Shown: positions 45,546 through 54,187, counted from the stretch's first letter. The stretch: 64,000 bases of DNA from Legionella bononiensis (GCF_016786215.1 NZ_JADOBG010000011.1:1-64000); one strand, 5' to 3'. A program made the numbers and translations. The notes: a model not told the origin generated them from the letters alone.

Positions 45546-45950
45546 CTATTTGTATTTTTTGTGATCTCGAAGCTCACTTAATAGGCTTTTTTGTGCCTCT
45601 TTTGGCACCATACTGATCATTGCCAGAGCCAACTGCCTATCCGAACACTCAAAGCATCCACCTCGTGGAGGCATTGCATTAAATCCTTCATCAGTGTGTA
45701 AAAATAGAACATCAAATCCTTGTTTCAAGCGTAATTTCCAATCCCCTTCCTCACCAATTCTTGGCGCTCCAAGGGAAATCAATGGTTTTTGAGCATGACA
45801 ATTGACGCAATAATGATTGTAAATTTGTTCACCTTCATCTTTTGCACCGTCAATTGATTTTAAAAAATCTTGTGGATGATGGCTTTCAGAATAAGCCGTC
45901 CCAAGAAACATGAATAAAATCAGCGGGTAGACAGTGAAATAGTCTCTCAT
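45546..45950 (-). CDS. cytochrome c5-like periplasmic protein
   Basis: The 134-residue protein has a signal peptide (1-21, ending GTAYS), one haem c site CVNCH (about 49-53), a Met ligand region in AMPPRGGC and a second Cys pair CFECS (about 99-103), which in cytochrome c5 forms a disulphide. It should carry electrons in the periplasm to a terminal oxidase. The aggag site lies 5 bp before the ATG. It is divergent from flgA. Confidence 0.93.
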   Translation of the reverse strand: MRDYFTVYPLILFMFLGTAYSESHHPQDFLKSIDGAKDEGEQIYNHYCVNCHAQKPLISLGAPRIGEEGDWKLRLKQGFDVLFLHTDEGFNAMPPRGGCFECSDRQLALAMISMVPKEAQKSLLSELRDHKKYK

Positions 45951-45966
45951 GTTATACTCCTGAAAA

Positions 45967-45984
45967 TTGGCGTAATTATTGCTA
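45967..45984 (+). promoter_or_regulatory. sigma-54 (RpoN) promoter of flgA
   Basis: TTGGCG (45967-45972) and TTGCTA (45979-45984) put GG and GC 12 bp apart, as in the consensus TGGCAC-N5-TTGCW. It ends 53 bp before the flgA start. RpoN and FleQ are known to drive class II/III flagellar genes in Legionella. Confidence 0.75.
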
Positions 45985-46037
45985 GGGATTCAATGCTCAT
46001 AGTTAATGAGTAAATAAATAGAAAAAGGATTCGTGTT

Positions 46038-46739
46038 GTGAAAAAGAGCATACTAAGTGTTTTAACATTTTTTGCAAGCTTCTGTTTATATGCAGCTCCG
46101 AGCCAATCGCTCGATTTAATAAAAAATAAAATTGAATCACATGTTATAAATGAACTAACAACCTATACAGAAGGAAAAATTCAAGTTCAGGCTGATCAAT
46201 TGGATCCTCGCTTAAACCTCAAAGCATGTGCTGAGGATAAACTTGAAATTTTTAACCCGTATCAAACGCCCTTGCTTAATACCAATACTATGGGCATTAA
46301 ATGTTTGGAAGAAGAAAATCATTGGACTCTATACGTCCCTGTCAAAATAAGTGTTTTGAAAACCATATTAGTAGCAAAACGAGCATTGATGAAAGGAAGT
46401 CGTATTACTAGCAACGATATTTATCCATTAGAAATGGATGCACAAAAGTTGAAACAGGGTTATTTTACTGATACTAGTGAATTAATTGGGCTTATCTGCA
46501 AACATGATATTTCCCCTGATAGTCCCCTTAACCCTTTTAATATTGAATTAGCAAAACTGGTTCATAGAGGCGATCAAGTGACCATAGTAGCAACAAATGA
46601 TTATTTAACTGTGAGTATGGATGGTATTGCATTAAGTGAAGGAGTACTGGGTGATTCTGTTAAAGTAAAAAATCTATCCTCCAAACGAATTATAGATGCA
46701 CAGGTAACGGGAGATAAAAAAGTAAAAGTAGTATTGTAG
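46038..46739 (+). CDS. flgA: flagellar P-ring assembly chaperone FlgA
   Basis: The 233-residue periplasmic protein helps FlgI assemble into the P ring. It has a signal peptide (1-19, ending LYAA) and a C-terminal SAF/ChapFlgA domain (about 115-233: VAKRALMKGSRITSNDI, GDQVTIVATNDYLTVSMDG, VKVKNLSSKRIIDAQVTG). It begins with GTG behind aagga. It precedes flgM and flgN but is separated from them by 260 bp with a decayed repeat. Confidence 0.95.
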   Translation: MKKSILSVLTFFASFCLYAAPSQSLDLIKNKIESHVINELTTYTEGKIQVQADQLDPRLNLKACAEDKLEIFNPYQTPLLNTNTMGIKCLEEENHWTLYVPVKISVLKTILVAKRALMKGSRITSNDIYPLEMDAQKLKQGYFTDTSELIGLICKHDISPDSPLNPFNIELAKLVHRGDQVTIVATNDYLTVSMDGIALSEGVLGDSVKVKNLSSKRIIDAQVTGDKKVKVVL

Positions 46740-46774
46740 TATAAAAACCACACTATAAAGGTATTGGTTTCGTA

Positions 46775-46865
46775 GGATAAATAATCTATCTCGAGTGTAT
46801 TGAGAGATATTCTGAAACCAGCATGGTGATTACATTGGGAGATTCTTCACCAGGTTCATGATGAC
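46775..46865. repeat. decayed copy of the gtcatcc/gatgac repeat
   Basis: Fragments such as ctcgagtgtattgagagat and gagattcttcaccaggttca followed by tgatgac resemble the units at 19516-19993 with many changes. It lies between flgA and the sigma-28 promoter. Confidence 0.5.
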
Positions 46866-46943
46866 AAGACTCCTAAACTTATTGAATAATTAGATTTAAA
46901 AGACTTAAGTGATTAAAAAGATTAAAAATTAACCGAAAATTAC

Positions 46944-46970
46944 TAAAGAAATTGTAAAAGGAGCCGATAA
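46944..46970 (+). promoter_or_regulatory. sigma-28 (FliA) promoter of flgM
   Basis: TAAA (46944-46947), exactly 15 bp, GCCGATAA (46963-46970): a perfect match to the FliA consensus TAAA-N15-GCCGATAA. The transcript should begin near 46977, after the first ATG at 46973, so the flgM message from this promoter must use the ATG at 47000. Confidence 0.9.
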
Positions 46971-46999
46971 CTATGTTAAACGTGATTGAGGATATCTGT

Positions 47000-47299
47000 A
47001 TGGTTAACCATATCAATGATTCGGCCAATATGAAACCTATTGAGTCTGATAGTCGTCTGAAAGCCAAGTCTCAGGAGGCACAACATTTTGCACCCGATAA
47101 TAATGCAGTGTCTATCGATAACGTCAATTTGAGTGATACTTCCAGACAATTAGAAGCACTAAAAGCTTCTCTCCAGGATGTACCTGAAATTAATGAAGCT
47201 CGTGTTTTATATTTTAAAGCAGAGATCAATTCTGGAAGCTATCAAATCAACAGCAACAAAATTGCAAAAAACATGTTTAACACGGTAGAAATGGCTTAA
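47000..47299 (+). CDS. flgM: anti-sigma-28 factor FlgM
   Basis: The 99-residue protein keeps FliA (sigma-28) inactive until the hook is complete and FlgM is exported. It is unstructured and polar at the N-terminus and has the family's C-terminal helices (SDTSRQLEALKASLQDVPEI, INEARVLYFKAEINSGSYQI, NSNKIAKNMFN). I place the start at 47000 because gagg lies 8 bp upstream and the sigma-28 promoter would start transcription at about 46977, beyond the alternative ATG at 46973 (which would add 9 residues). flgN follows 16 bp later. Confidence 0.88.
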   Translation: MVNHINDSANMKPIESDSRLKAKSQEAQHFAPDNNAVSIDNVNLSDTSRQLEALKASLQDVPEINEARVLYFKAEINSGSYQINSNKIAKNMFNTVEMA

Positions 47300-47315
47300 A
47301 TATTAGGATGATTTA

Positions 47316-47810
47316 ATGAATAATAATAACAATGCAGCACAATTGATCGGCCATTTAGAACAGGAAATTAACTGGATTGAAGTTTTGAATGTACTGTTGT
47401 CAGAAGAAAAAAATGTTCTTAGTTCCAGACAATTTGACCGACTGGAGGAACTGGCAGAAAAAAAACAAGACCTTTCCGCCAAACTGGAAGAAAGTGCCAA
47501 GCAGCGCATAAACCTAATCAATAGCACTCATCCTGAAACTTCACCCAGTTTAGCTTTGCAAGGGTTTTTAAAAAACTGCTCAGTGAATGATGCAAATGAA
47601 ATAAATAGATTAAACACTAAACTTATAGAACAACTAACCATCTGTCGTGATCTAAATACGATCAATGGCCAGGTAATCGCTAATAATATTCATACGCGTC
47701 AACAAATTGTCAATGCCTTGTCAGGGAATAAAGTAGATGCCATGAGTGTTTATACTTCTAACGGTGATTTGACCTCATCTAGCACTACAAATCATCATCA
47801 AAAAGCATAA
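47316..47810 (+). CDS. flgN: flagellar chaperone FlgN
   Basis: The 164-residue helical protein is the export chaperone for the hook-filament junction proteins FlgK and FlgL. The FlgN pattern is seen in the long N-terminal helices (LIGHLEQEINWIEVLNVLLS, EEKNVLSSRQFDRLEELAEK) and in the central GNKVDAMSVYTSNGDLTSS near the C-terminus. It lies directly behind flgM, the usual order. Confidence 0.88.
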   Translation: MNNNNNAAQLIGHLEQEINWIEVLNVLLSEEKNVLSSRQFDRLEELAEKKQDLSAKLEESAKQRINLINSTHPETSPSLALQGFLKNCSVNDANEINRLNTKLIEQLTICRDLNTINGQVIANNIHTRQQIVNALSGNKVDAMSVYTSNGDLTSSSTTNHHQKA

Positions 47811-47845
47811 TATTAAAAACCTCGCGGTGTGGATGGACGTGGAAT

Positions 47846-48364
47846 TTAAAAATAGTAACTAATTCCACCTAATCCACCAACACCATAGGTTGCCAGGTTA
47901 ATCGCCAAATGTTCTGTTAATAACCAGGTTGCTGTAAAAGAAACAAGAGGACCTGGGTCATGGCTTAATACTCGTCCCAGATGACTCAATCCCTCTCCTT
48001 TATAACCTTGCATAATTCCTAAAAGATAATCGATTGAAAGACGTCCGTGTTTGTATATCTGACGTTCTACTCCACCAAAATAAACACGACGATTTGCGGA
48101 ATTAACAAATGTACCGCCAATAAATCCCTGATAATTAAGTGCTATAAGCCATTGTTCATTATTCATGGTATTACTTTGATTAAAAAAATGAAAACCGATT
48201 GGCAAAAAGATCAATTGAGTTGGAGAGGGTTTACCCCATATTTTTTTTAAAACTACAGGAGCTAAATCAAAAGAAAGCCCTTGCCCTGCAAATACCGTTG
48301 GGCTACATATTCCGAATATAGCTAATAAAATAATAGGAAAGTGAATTCCTAATTTGATTTTCAT
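47846..48364 (-). CDS. outer-membrane beta-barrel protein of unknown function
   Basis: The 172-residue protein has a signal peptide (1-26, ending TVFA) and then alternating polar/hydrophobic strands with aromatic girdle residues and a C-terminal Phe (GGISYYF), the signature of small outer-membrane barrels. I could not match it to a named barrel: it has no PagP, PagL or OmpW pattern that I can see. An aagggg site precedes the ATG. It ends tail to tail with flgN. Confidence 0.6.
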   Translation of the reverse strand: MKIKLGIHFPIILLAIFGICSPTVFAGQGLSFDLAPVVLKKIWGKPSPTQLIFLPIGFHFFNQSNTMNNEQWLIALNYQGFIGGTFVNSANRRVYFGGVERQIYKHGRLSIDYLLGIMQGYKGEGLSHLGRVLSHDPGPLVSFTATWLLTEHLAINLATYGVGGLGGISYYF

Positions 48365-48747
48365 CCAGTCCCCTTAAATGAACATCGGATCCCTTTCAAG
48401 ATTAAAACTACATATTTGAAGAGACGTTCTATAGTAATTTAAGCTCTTACTCGTAGTTCATACAATTTGGAATAAGTATTTAAAGGAGACTCATTAAAAT
48501 TGAGCGGGTATTAATTCATCCTTGAATCAAGTACTATTCAGTCAATCATTATTTCTATTTCAACTTTCGAACTGCTTGATTTTATTTTAAATCCATCTTT
48601 TATTATCATTCATTATTGTTACCATGTCATTACAATCTTAATTTAAATTCCACATGATCTCTTAAGAAAAACAAAGACAGACAAACAAGGTAGATGAGCA
48701 TTTTTTGCCCAACAAATACCAAAGCCAGCAGTTCGTGATCCTAGGCC

Positions 48748-48831
48748 GTAGCCCGTATTAGGCGTAGCCGTAATACGGGAATAAGGAGTCATCGAAACTC
48801 CCGTATTACGGCTTCGCCTAATACGGGCTAC
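48748..48831. repeat. REP-like palindrome, copy 2 (gtagcccgtatta type)
   Basis: Arms of 33 bp (48748-48780 with 48799-48831) pair with one mismatch; the arm begins gtagcccgtattaggcgtag. Related to copy 1 at 43765: outer half identical, inner half altered on both arms together. The gap 48365-48987 otherwise holds structured element copy B and AT-rich DNA. Confidence 0.9.
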
Positions 48832-48870
48832 ATGTTAGACTCCATGTGCCAAAGCACGCCATAAACTGAA

Positions 48871-48987
48871 CGGTTGGATTTGAGTGCAGGTTGTACGATG
48901 TCTTGAATACAAAAAGCGGAATGTACATAAGGTACATGAGCATTTTTTTATTCAAGAGATCGTGCAAGATGCGCCAAAGACAGCCGT
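48871..48987. repeat. structured palindromic element, copy B
   Basis: Same plan as copy A at 1014-1138: ggatttgagtgcaggtt, then a left arm gtacgatgtcttgaatac, centre with atgtacat and atgagcattttt, right arm ttattcaagagatcgtgc, then aagatgcgccaaa, with an outer pair gaacgg/ccgttc. Arms match in 19 of 23 positions. The stem sequence differs completely from copy A while flanks and centre are conserved. It ends at the SDR stop codon. Confidence 0.85.
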
Positions 48988-49734
48988 TCAGCGCATACGA
49001 AGGGCGCCGTCGAGCCGAATCACTTCCCCATTTATCATCCCATTCCCAATAATATGCCCTACTAACGAAGCAAACTCTTCAGGTCGACCCAGTCGTTTGG
49101 GAAAAGTAACTGAGGCGGCCAGATTATCCTGCACCTCCTGAGGCATATTTAATAACATTGGGGTTGCTATTAAACCGGGAGCTATTGTATTTACTCTGAT
49201 GGCAAATTGCGCTAATTCACGTGCTGCGGGTAAGGTCATTGCTACTACCCCACCTTTTGATGCACTATATGCTGCCTGACCAATCTGGCCTTCAAATGCT
49301 GCTATGGAAGCGGTATTGATGATTACGCCTCGTTCCTGAGATTTATTATCGATATCGAGACCGGTCATGGCATGTGCGGCTACTCTCATTACATTAAATG
49401 TACCAATGAGATTCACATCGATTACCTGTTTAAATGCAGCCAAGGGCATTGGCCCTTCTTTTCCCACTATTCGTTTGGCGGGAGCAATTCCTGCACAATT
49501 AATGCAAACTCTGGGAATACCTAGCTGCGCAATAGTTTCTTTCATTGCCTTTTCTACTGATTCATCGCTGGTTACATCACAGCTCACATATAAATTGGCA
49601 GTAGTATCACTATCTTCCTGTTTGTCCCAGATGACCACCTTCATACCATGTTTTTGTAGATACTCGGCACATGCTTTACCCATTCCTGAGGCACCGCCAG
49701 TTACTAATGCAATTTGATTATCAAAATTCACCAT
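48988..49734 (-). CDS. short-chain dehydrogenase, 3-hydroxyacyl-CoA dehydrogenase type II-like
   Basis: The 248-residue SDR has the NAD loop TGGASGMGKA (about 13-22), NCAGIAPAKRIVGKEGP, the catalytic Ser region NTASIAAFEGQIGQ and YSASKGG (Tyr/Lys, about 160-166). The insert and the ending IRLDGALRMR match the HSD17B10/type II 3-hydroxyacyl-CoA dehydrogenase group that acts in beta-oxidation-like steps. Length is typical. It follows the isochorismatase-like gene by 19 bp. Confidence 0.9.
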   Translation of the reverse strand: MVNFDNQIALVTGGASGMGKACAEYLQKHGMKVVIWDKQEDSDTTANLYVSCDVTSDESVEKAMKETIAQLGIPRVCINCAGIAPAKRIVGKEGPMPLAAFKQVIDVNLIGTFNVMRVAAHAMTGLDIDNKSQERGVIINTASIAAFEGQIGQAAYSASKGGVVAMTLPAARELAQFAIRVNTIAPGLIATPMLLNMPQEVQDNLAASVTFPKRLGRPEEFASLVGHIIGNGMINGEVIRLDGALRMR

Positions 49735-49753
49735 TATGCTCCATCTTATTTGC

Positions 49754-50299
49754 CTACTGTAAAAACTCTTTACTCAACGCTTTAAACTCTGGGCTACCTG
49801 CCACCCTAATCCATTCAAAAAATACCATTTCGGAAGTTATCAAATGGATGCTTTCTTGTTTCATCCGTTTTAATGCATATTTCATATCAAATTCATTACG
49901 ACTGCTTACTGCATCAACTACTACGTATACTTCATAGCCTGCGTCTTTCATTTCCATAGCAGTCTGTAACACACAAACATGAGCTTCAATGCCAATCAGA
50001 ATTAATTGTGTTTTCTTAAATGAACTTAATCGCTGAACATAATCTGATTGCTGCATGCAAGAGAAATGTACCTTCTCAATACAATCTTCTGAAACTATAT
50101 AGCGATTGAGCGGTTCTATGGTTGAACCCAGACCTTTGGGGTATTGCTCACTGGACAGAATAGGCACATCCAATTTCTTTGCCAGTTTTAATAGCCATTC
50201 ACAGCGTGCAACCAAGGCTTTATTATTTGAAATAGAGGGGAGTAATTTTTGTTGTACATCGACCAGAACCAGGAGAGAGTCATTTTTGTTAAGTAACAT
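49754..50299 (-). CDS. isochorismatase-family hydrolase
   Basis: The 181-residue cysteine hydrolase has the catalytic Asp in LLVLVDVQQKLLP (about 12), and the nucleophile Cys in IGIEAHVCVLQTAMEM (about 109). The Gly-Ile-Glu-x-His-x-Cys pattern fits the YcaC-like subgroup, whose natural substrates are unknown; it lacks any carrier domain, so it does not make dihydroxybenzoate siderophores by itself. It is probably co-transcribed with the SDR. Confidence 0.9.
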   Translation of the reverse strand: MLLNKNDSLLVLVDVQQKLLPSISNNKALVARCEWLLKLAKKLDVPILSSEQYPKGLGSTIEPLNRYIVSEDCIEKVHFSCMQQSDYVQRLSSFKKTQLILIGIEAHVCVLQTAMEMKDAGYEVYVVVDAVSSRNEFDMKYALKRMKQESIHLITSEMVFFEWIRVAGSPEFKALSKEFLQ

Positions 50300-50440
50300 C
50301 CTTTTATCCTTAGAATTAATAAAAAGGTTATTAGAAATGAATCATCATCTTATCCTAAGTAGTGCAAATGAATCTACTGCCATTCTGATTAGGCATTTGA
50401 ATGACCTGATGCCATTTCCGTTGTGTTTTAAGTACTTGTT

Positions 50441-50506
50441 CCGAGCCGTGACCGTCAGGGAGCGGAAATTTAAACGAGAATCCGCTTGCTAACGCGCGCG
50501 GCTCGG
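50441..50506. other. two-stem palindromic structure in a 390-bp gap
   Basis: Outer arms ccgagccg (50441-50448) and cggctcgg (50499-50506) enclose an inner pair agcgga (50461-50466) and tccgct (50481-50486). This GC-rich block stands out from its AT-rich surroundings. The gap 50300-50689 also holds the terminator at 50629 and no gene. It may be a decayed repeat or a structured RNA. Confidence 0.5.
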
Positions 50507-50628
50507 ATATACACACACTCGTTTTGTTTAACGCTATCTGTAAATGCTAGATGAAAGGGGGACTAGATATTCATCAATGCTGAATCTTCGAGTTGACGCC
50601 TGGCTATTGAGTAACGTATTTTCTGTAT

Positions 50629-50654
50629 AAAAAAAGCCGGAGTAAAACTCCGGC
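50629..50654 (-). terminator. intrinsic terminator of the DegP-like gene
   Basis: On the minus strand gccggag-tttta-ctccggc (50654-50636) followed by seven T (50635-50629), 36 bp past the stop codon. Confidence 0.95.
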
Positions 50655-50689
50655 CATTGAACTTTAAAGATTATATCTCATCAACCACA

Positions 50690-51766
50690 TTATAGCGCTG
50701 CGATGTCTATGGTTTTCATTTTCACATCCATCTGCTTGTTGCCTCTTTGAATTGATAACGTCACTTCTTCACCCACTTTAATTTCAGTCAGTAAATTATA
50801 TAACACATCATAGTTGGGTACTGGATGAGCATTCAGAGCGACGATAATATCTCCCATTACTATATGCCCCCAGGGATCTCTATGGGTTCCATGCAATTTG
50901 ACATGAGCTGCTGGAGTATTCGGCAGAACATCAGCGATTAATATTCCTTTTTTAACACCCAATCTCTGAGCAACGTTAGGTTCAACCCGCTGGATACCAA
51001 TACCGGACAATACTACCCGGCCATGCTTGATTATCTGAGTAACGATTCGATCAATGTCATCTGCAGGAACTGCAAAACCAATTCCAGCTGAAGTTCCTGA
51101 ACGCGAATAAATCATGGTATTCAGACCAATTAACTGACCCGCACTATTCAATAGAGGACCACCTGAATTACCTGGATTAATAGGAGTATCCGTTTGAATC
51201 ATATTATGGATGGTCACACCACCAATTCCAGGGACTTTACGGCCTAATGCTGAAATCACCCCTTTAGACAAACTATGGTCGAGTCCAAATGGATTTCCTA
51301 TGGCAATTGCTTTCTGACCGACGATCAGATCATTTACATGGACAATTTCAAAAGGCTTATACGCTTTCAAATAAGATAATGCTTGAGGATTTTTAATTTC
51401 CAGAACAGCAATATCCTTACGGGGTTCTGTGCCAATCACCTTGGCTGGTACTGTCATATTACCCAGAGTTATAGCCAAATCATCTGCGCCTTTAATCACA
51501 TGATAATTGGTTACTATATGTCCTTTATCATCCCAAATAATACCTGAACCAGCCCCATCGGGAACATGCATTTTCTGCAGGGAATGATTCTTTGCTATTG
51601 TAGTCAGACGATGAACATATACCACTTTAGGGGCAGATTTTTGAAATATATCTACGGTATTTCGTTCATCAGGCAGAAGTGTATCTAAATTTAAACTGAA
51701 TCCGGGACTTACAAGGGTAAAACTTAAAACACAAGCTATAAAAATAAAATTACTTATCTTCTTCAT
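50690..51766 (-). CDS. DegP/DegQ-like periplasmic serine protease
   Basis: The 358-residue HtrA-family protease has a signal peptide (about 1-24, ending SPGFS), the trypsin-like triad His in VTNYHVIKGA, Asp in RKDIAVLEI and Ser in NPGNSGGPLL, and a single PDZ domain (about 250-355). With one PDZ it is closer in layout to DegS or short DegQ than to two-PDZ DegP. I start at the ATG at 51766, preceded by ggag; a longer frame begins at 51799. The start lies inside the end of the upstream small gene (17-bp overlap), so they are coupled. Confidence 0.92.
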   Translation of the reverse strand: MKKISNFIFIACVLSFTLVSPGFSLNLDTLLPDERNTVDIFQKSAPKVVYVHRLTTIAKNHSLQKMHVPDGAGSGIIWDDKGHIVTNYHVIKGADDLAITLGNMTVPAKVIGTEPRKDIAVLEIKNPQALSYLKAYKPFEIVHVNDLIVGQKAIAIGNPFGLDHSLSKGVISALGRKVPGIGGVTIHNMIQTDTPINPGNSGGPLLNSAGQLIGLNTMIYSRSGTSAGIGFAVPADDIDRIVTQIIKHGRVVLSGIGIQRVEPNVAQRLGVKKGILIADVLPNTPAAHVKLHGTHRDPWGHIVMGDIIVALNAHPVPNYDVLYNLLTEIKVGEEVTLSIQRGNKQMDVKMKTIDIAAL

Positions 51767-52085
51767 CTTCGTTATACTCCATACCAGCAGCACCAGCATA
51801 TCTCTTGCGAAAGGCCTGGCGTGCTAATAACTTATCGATTACTGGTTGCGGAAAATCCGTAATAGTAATGATATTTTTATCCATTAAAATGTCAATTACG
51901 TCTTCAAGCACACGAATTAATTGCAAATCTGATTGAATAAATTTTAATTGAAAATCCTTGTCACAATTTATTAAAAATTGGACTACTTCTGGATCATTAA
52001 TATCAATTTCTTCTTTAGTATCTGCGCTCTCTTGATTATATATGGCACAAATCTGACCATCCTTATCACGCTTTATATAGACCAC
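51750..52085 (-). CDS. conserved small protein upstream of the HtrA protease (often mislabelled 'tryptophan synthase beta')
   Basis: I start this 111-residue protein at the GTG at 52083-52085, with aagga 7 bp upstream, giving the family's beginning VYIKRDKDGQI; a longer frame begins at 52124. It resembles a conserved gammaproteobacterial protein that databases often call 'tryptophan synthase subunit beta like', although it has no PLP or barrel motif. The pattern is EEIDINDPEVVQFL, SDLQLIRVLEDVIDILMDKN and TDFPQPVIDKLLARQAFRKR, followed by an acidic tail. Its role is unknown; the fixed position before a DegP-like gene suggests a link with envelope quality control. Confidence 0.75.
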   Translation of the reverse strand: MVYIKRDKDGQICAIYNQESADTKEEIDINDPEVVQFLINCDKDFQLKFIQSDLQLIRVLEDVIDILMDKNIITITDFPQPVIDKLLARQAFRKRYAGAAGMEYNEDEEDK

Positions 52086-52252
52086 GAGTATTTCCTTAAG
52101 CAACCAAGGGATAAAAGTCTTCAAATTTTAAGCATTAAGCTAAATTAAAATTCAGACCCTTATAAAACCCATGCGGATAACAAGTCTACATGGGTGCCAT
52201 ATTGTAATATACAACAGCATAAATGTCATCAAATAACTCAAAAGAATAATTT

Positions 52253-53161
52253 TTAAACAAACATTAATCTTGAGTCTTTTTCAGAATCAGCATCCTCATC
52301 AGAGTCTACATTGGAATCATCACTATTTGTAGGATCGGCATCATCATCACTGTTGACTTCATCATCGCTTTTAACATCATCATCGCTATTTTCTGAATCA
52401 TTAACATCACTTTCAGTTTTATCAACATCATCTCTGGCTGCTTTCTCAATTTTAGATTGATCAAAGGAAATGCCTGTTGAAATATTAAAATACTGCAATA
52501 GAAATTGAATTGGCGCCAGAATCATCATTTTAAAAGATGAAGTACCGGCTTCAATAGTTTGTTTTGCAATATGTTCACTATCATCTGTATGGCGTATATA
52601 TATCTTTTCAAGAAGTCCTGAATGTTGTTTATAAATATAGTCGAGGCTTTCATTACGTGACTTTTCCTGACCTAATAAATATTCTTGCAAATCCGTGCGA
52701 GTATCCCATAAGGACGTTCTTCGTTTCTGCAAATGCTCCAGCTCACTATCGTAAAATTTAATTTCTTCATCGATTTCTTTTTTTAATCTATCGCAGGCTG
52801 TTTTACGTTCTTCAGAAATTTCACCATCCACAATTGCACCCGATTCTTTTAATGAAACCTGAGCATAACGTTCAATCAATTGCGTTTTTTTATGAAGAAC
52901 ATCTTCTATTTTAGTATCCAAGTACATAATAGCGTCTTTATTGGCGCCCAGAACCTTATAATGAGAATCGAAGCGTTTATTACTTTGCATTTGCTCGCGC
53001 ATCTTTTCAAGTTCACCCGCTTCCTGAGATATTGCTTTTCTTTGTGCTTCATCATTTAAGTTCTTATCTCTACTGAGCAATAGCTGTCTGACAAATACAG
53101 ATAAGGCTACTACTGCTCCAAACGCCGCCGCACATATGAGGGCTATAGTCACTGGTTCCAT
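52253..53161 (-). CDS. membrane-anchored coiled-coil protein with acidic repeat tail
   Basis: I do not recognise this 302-residue protein. It has an N-terminal membrane helix (about 5-27, ALICAAAFGAVVALSVFV), a long coiled coil (about 30-190), a short hydrophobic patch near 213-230 (MMILAPIQFLLQYF), and a tail of Ser/Asp/Asn/Glu repeats (DSENSDDDVKSDDEVNSDDD) ending RLMFV. An aaggag site lies before the ATG. It is 10 bp behind the 218-residue gene, so they are an operon. The acidic tail recalls Dot/Icm signals, but it could be an ordinary envelope protein. Confidence 0.7.
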   Translation of the reverse strand: MEPVTIALICAAAFGAVVALSVFVRQLLLSRDKNLNDEAQRKAISQEAGELEKMREQMQSNKRFDSHYKVLGANKDAIMYLDTKIEDVLHKKTQLIERYAQVSLKESGAIVDGEISEERKTACDRLKKEIDEEIKFYDSELEHLQKRRTSLWDTRTDLQEYLLGQEKSRNESLDYIYKQHSGLLEKIYIRHTDDSEHIAKQTIEAGTSSFKMMILAPIQFLLQYFNISTGISFDQSKIEKAARDDVDKTESDVNDSENSDDDVKSDDEVNSDDDADPTNSDDSNVDSDEDADSEKDSRLMFV

Positions 53162-53171
53162 AGTCGACTCC

Positions 53172-53828
53172 TTATTGGTGCAAATGAATCAATTGAGTAT
53201 GTATTTCAACAGCAAAATACTGATTGAATGATTGAAATGAATTAACCTTGGGCCATTCATTTGGTTGATTGGACATCCGGCTCATTGCCGTTTCAAATAT
53301 TGGCTTATAGTATTTTTTCAAAAAAGGTTTAATTTCTTTTAAGCTTGAAAAATTCTTTACCATAACTGTTGAGTTTTCAACCAGCTGAGATAGATTAACC
53401 CGCTCCATTACTGTCGCTAACTCATCTTGATCTTCTACGGCAGACTTAATCCATTTTAAAAGCATGGTACGAGGCTTGATATTCAATAACTGATGACCAT
53501 CAGTTATTGCTGGTTCCATCAAAATAATATGGGAGTGCAACTCAAACTTGAAACAACATAAAAAATCCAAAAAACTGGCCTCAATTTCATTTCGTGCATT
53601 TGCTCCTAACCAACGACAAATTTCATGCCGGAACATGGTTGAAAAATGCTTTTCAATTTCATTTAGCGTTGCTTCGTCAGAATTTTGCTTTGCAATAACA
53701 TAAGCGGTGCTGTCCGTGTGTAATGTTTTTAAACTGGGCAAATCATGTTCTGGTAATTGTGAAGCAAGAAACGATAAAAAGACTGTGGTAGGCTTTAATA
53801 CCACTATCTCCGATTGTCTTTGATGCAT
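53172..53828 (-). CDS. hypothetical protein upstream of the acidic coiled-coil protein
   Basis: The 218 residues have no signal peptide, no clear membrane helix and no motif that I recognise. They are mixed helical, with LEDQDELATVMERVNLSQ-like amphipathic stretches and Cys residues at CRWLG and CCFKF. A gggag site precedes the ATG. It begins a two-gene minus-strand operon with the acidic protein, suggesting that the two work together. The upstream 359-bp gap holds no gene. Confidence 0.65.
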   Translation of the reverse strand: MHQRQSEIVVLKPTTVFLSFLASQLPEHDLPSLKTLHTDSTAYVIAKQNSDEATLNEIEKHFSTMFRHEICRWLGANARNEIEASFLDFLCCFKFELHSHIILMEPAITDGHQLLNIKPRTMLLKWIKSAVEDQDELATVMERVNLSQLVENSTVMVKNFSSLKEIKPFLKKYYKPIFETAMSRMSNQPNEWPKVNSFQSFNQYFAVEIHTQLIHLHQ

Positions 53829-54187
53829 GACGATCTCCCTGATTTAGTAAACTCATCCTGAGTACATCCTGAAAAGAAATCTACATCTTATCTTTGAGTT
53901 GGTTAGATACTGTTATCAAATCACGAGTGAAATAATCTATTATTCCAATTTATAATGCTGAACAATAGAACCCTCTTCTTCAGTCTAAATTGCCATCAAG
54001 ATTCTTTCAAGAGCAAAGCAGAGTTTTTTATTATAACAGAGCGTTACAAACAATTACTTCATCTGTTTATACTAACCTGAAGACACAATAGACTGATTCC
54101 AGAAAAAATAATCCAATTTTTTTAAGTTCAGCTTGACAGACATCTCTATATCTATATGCTTCATTTTTTAACTCCAGGTTCTGTCCT
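53829..54187. other. 359-bp divergent gap
   Basis: The region between the minus-strand hypothetical and asmA is AT-rich and should hold both promoters. No PmrA- or CpxR-type repeat, hairpin or frame of interest was seen. Confidence 0.5.

Noticed and set aside
50441..50506. A tRNA or known small RNA gene in the GC-rich block
   Set aside because: The two stems do not form a cloverleaf and no known RNA family was recognised; left as an unassigned structure.
51750..52124. Tryptophan synthase beta subunit, the usual database label for this small protein
   Set aside because: At about 111 residues it lacks the PLP lysine and every TrpB motif.
53829..54187. PmrA or CpxR box upstream of the 218-residue gene
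   Set aside because: No direct repeat with the right spacing was found on either strand.
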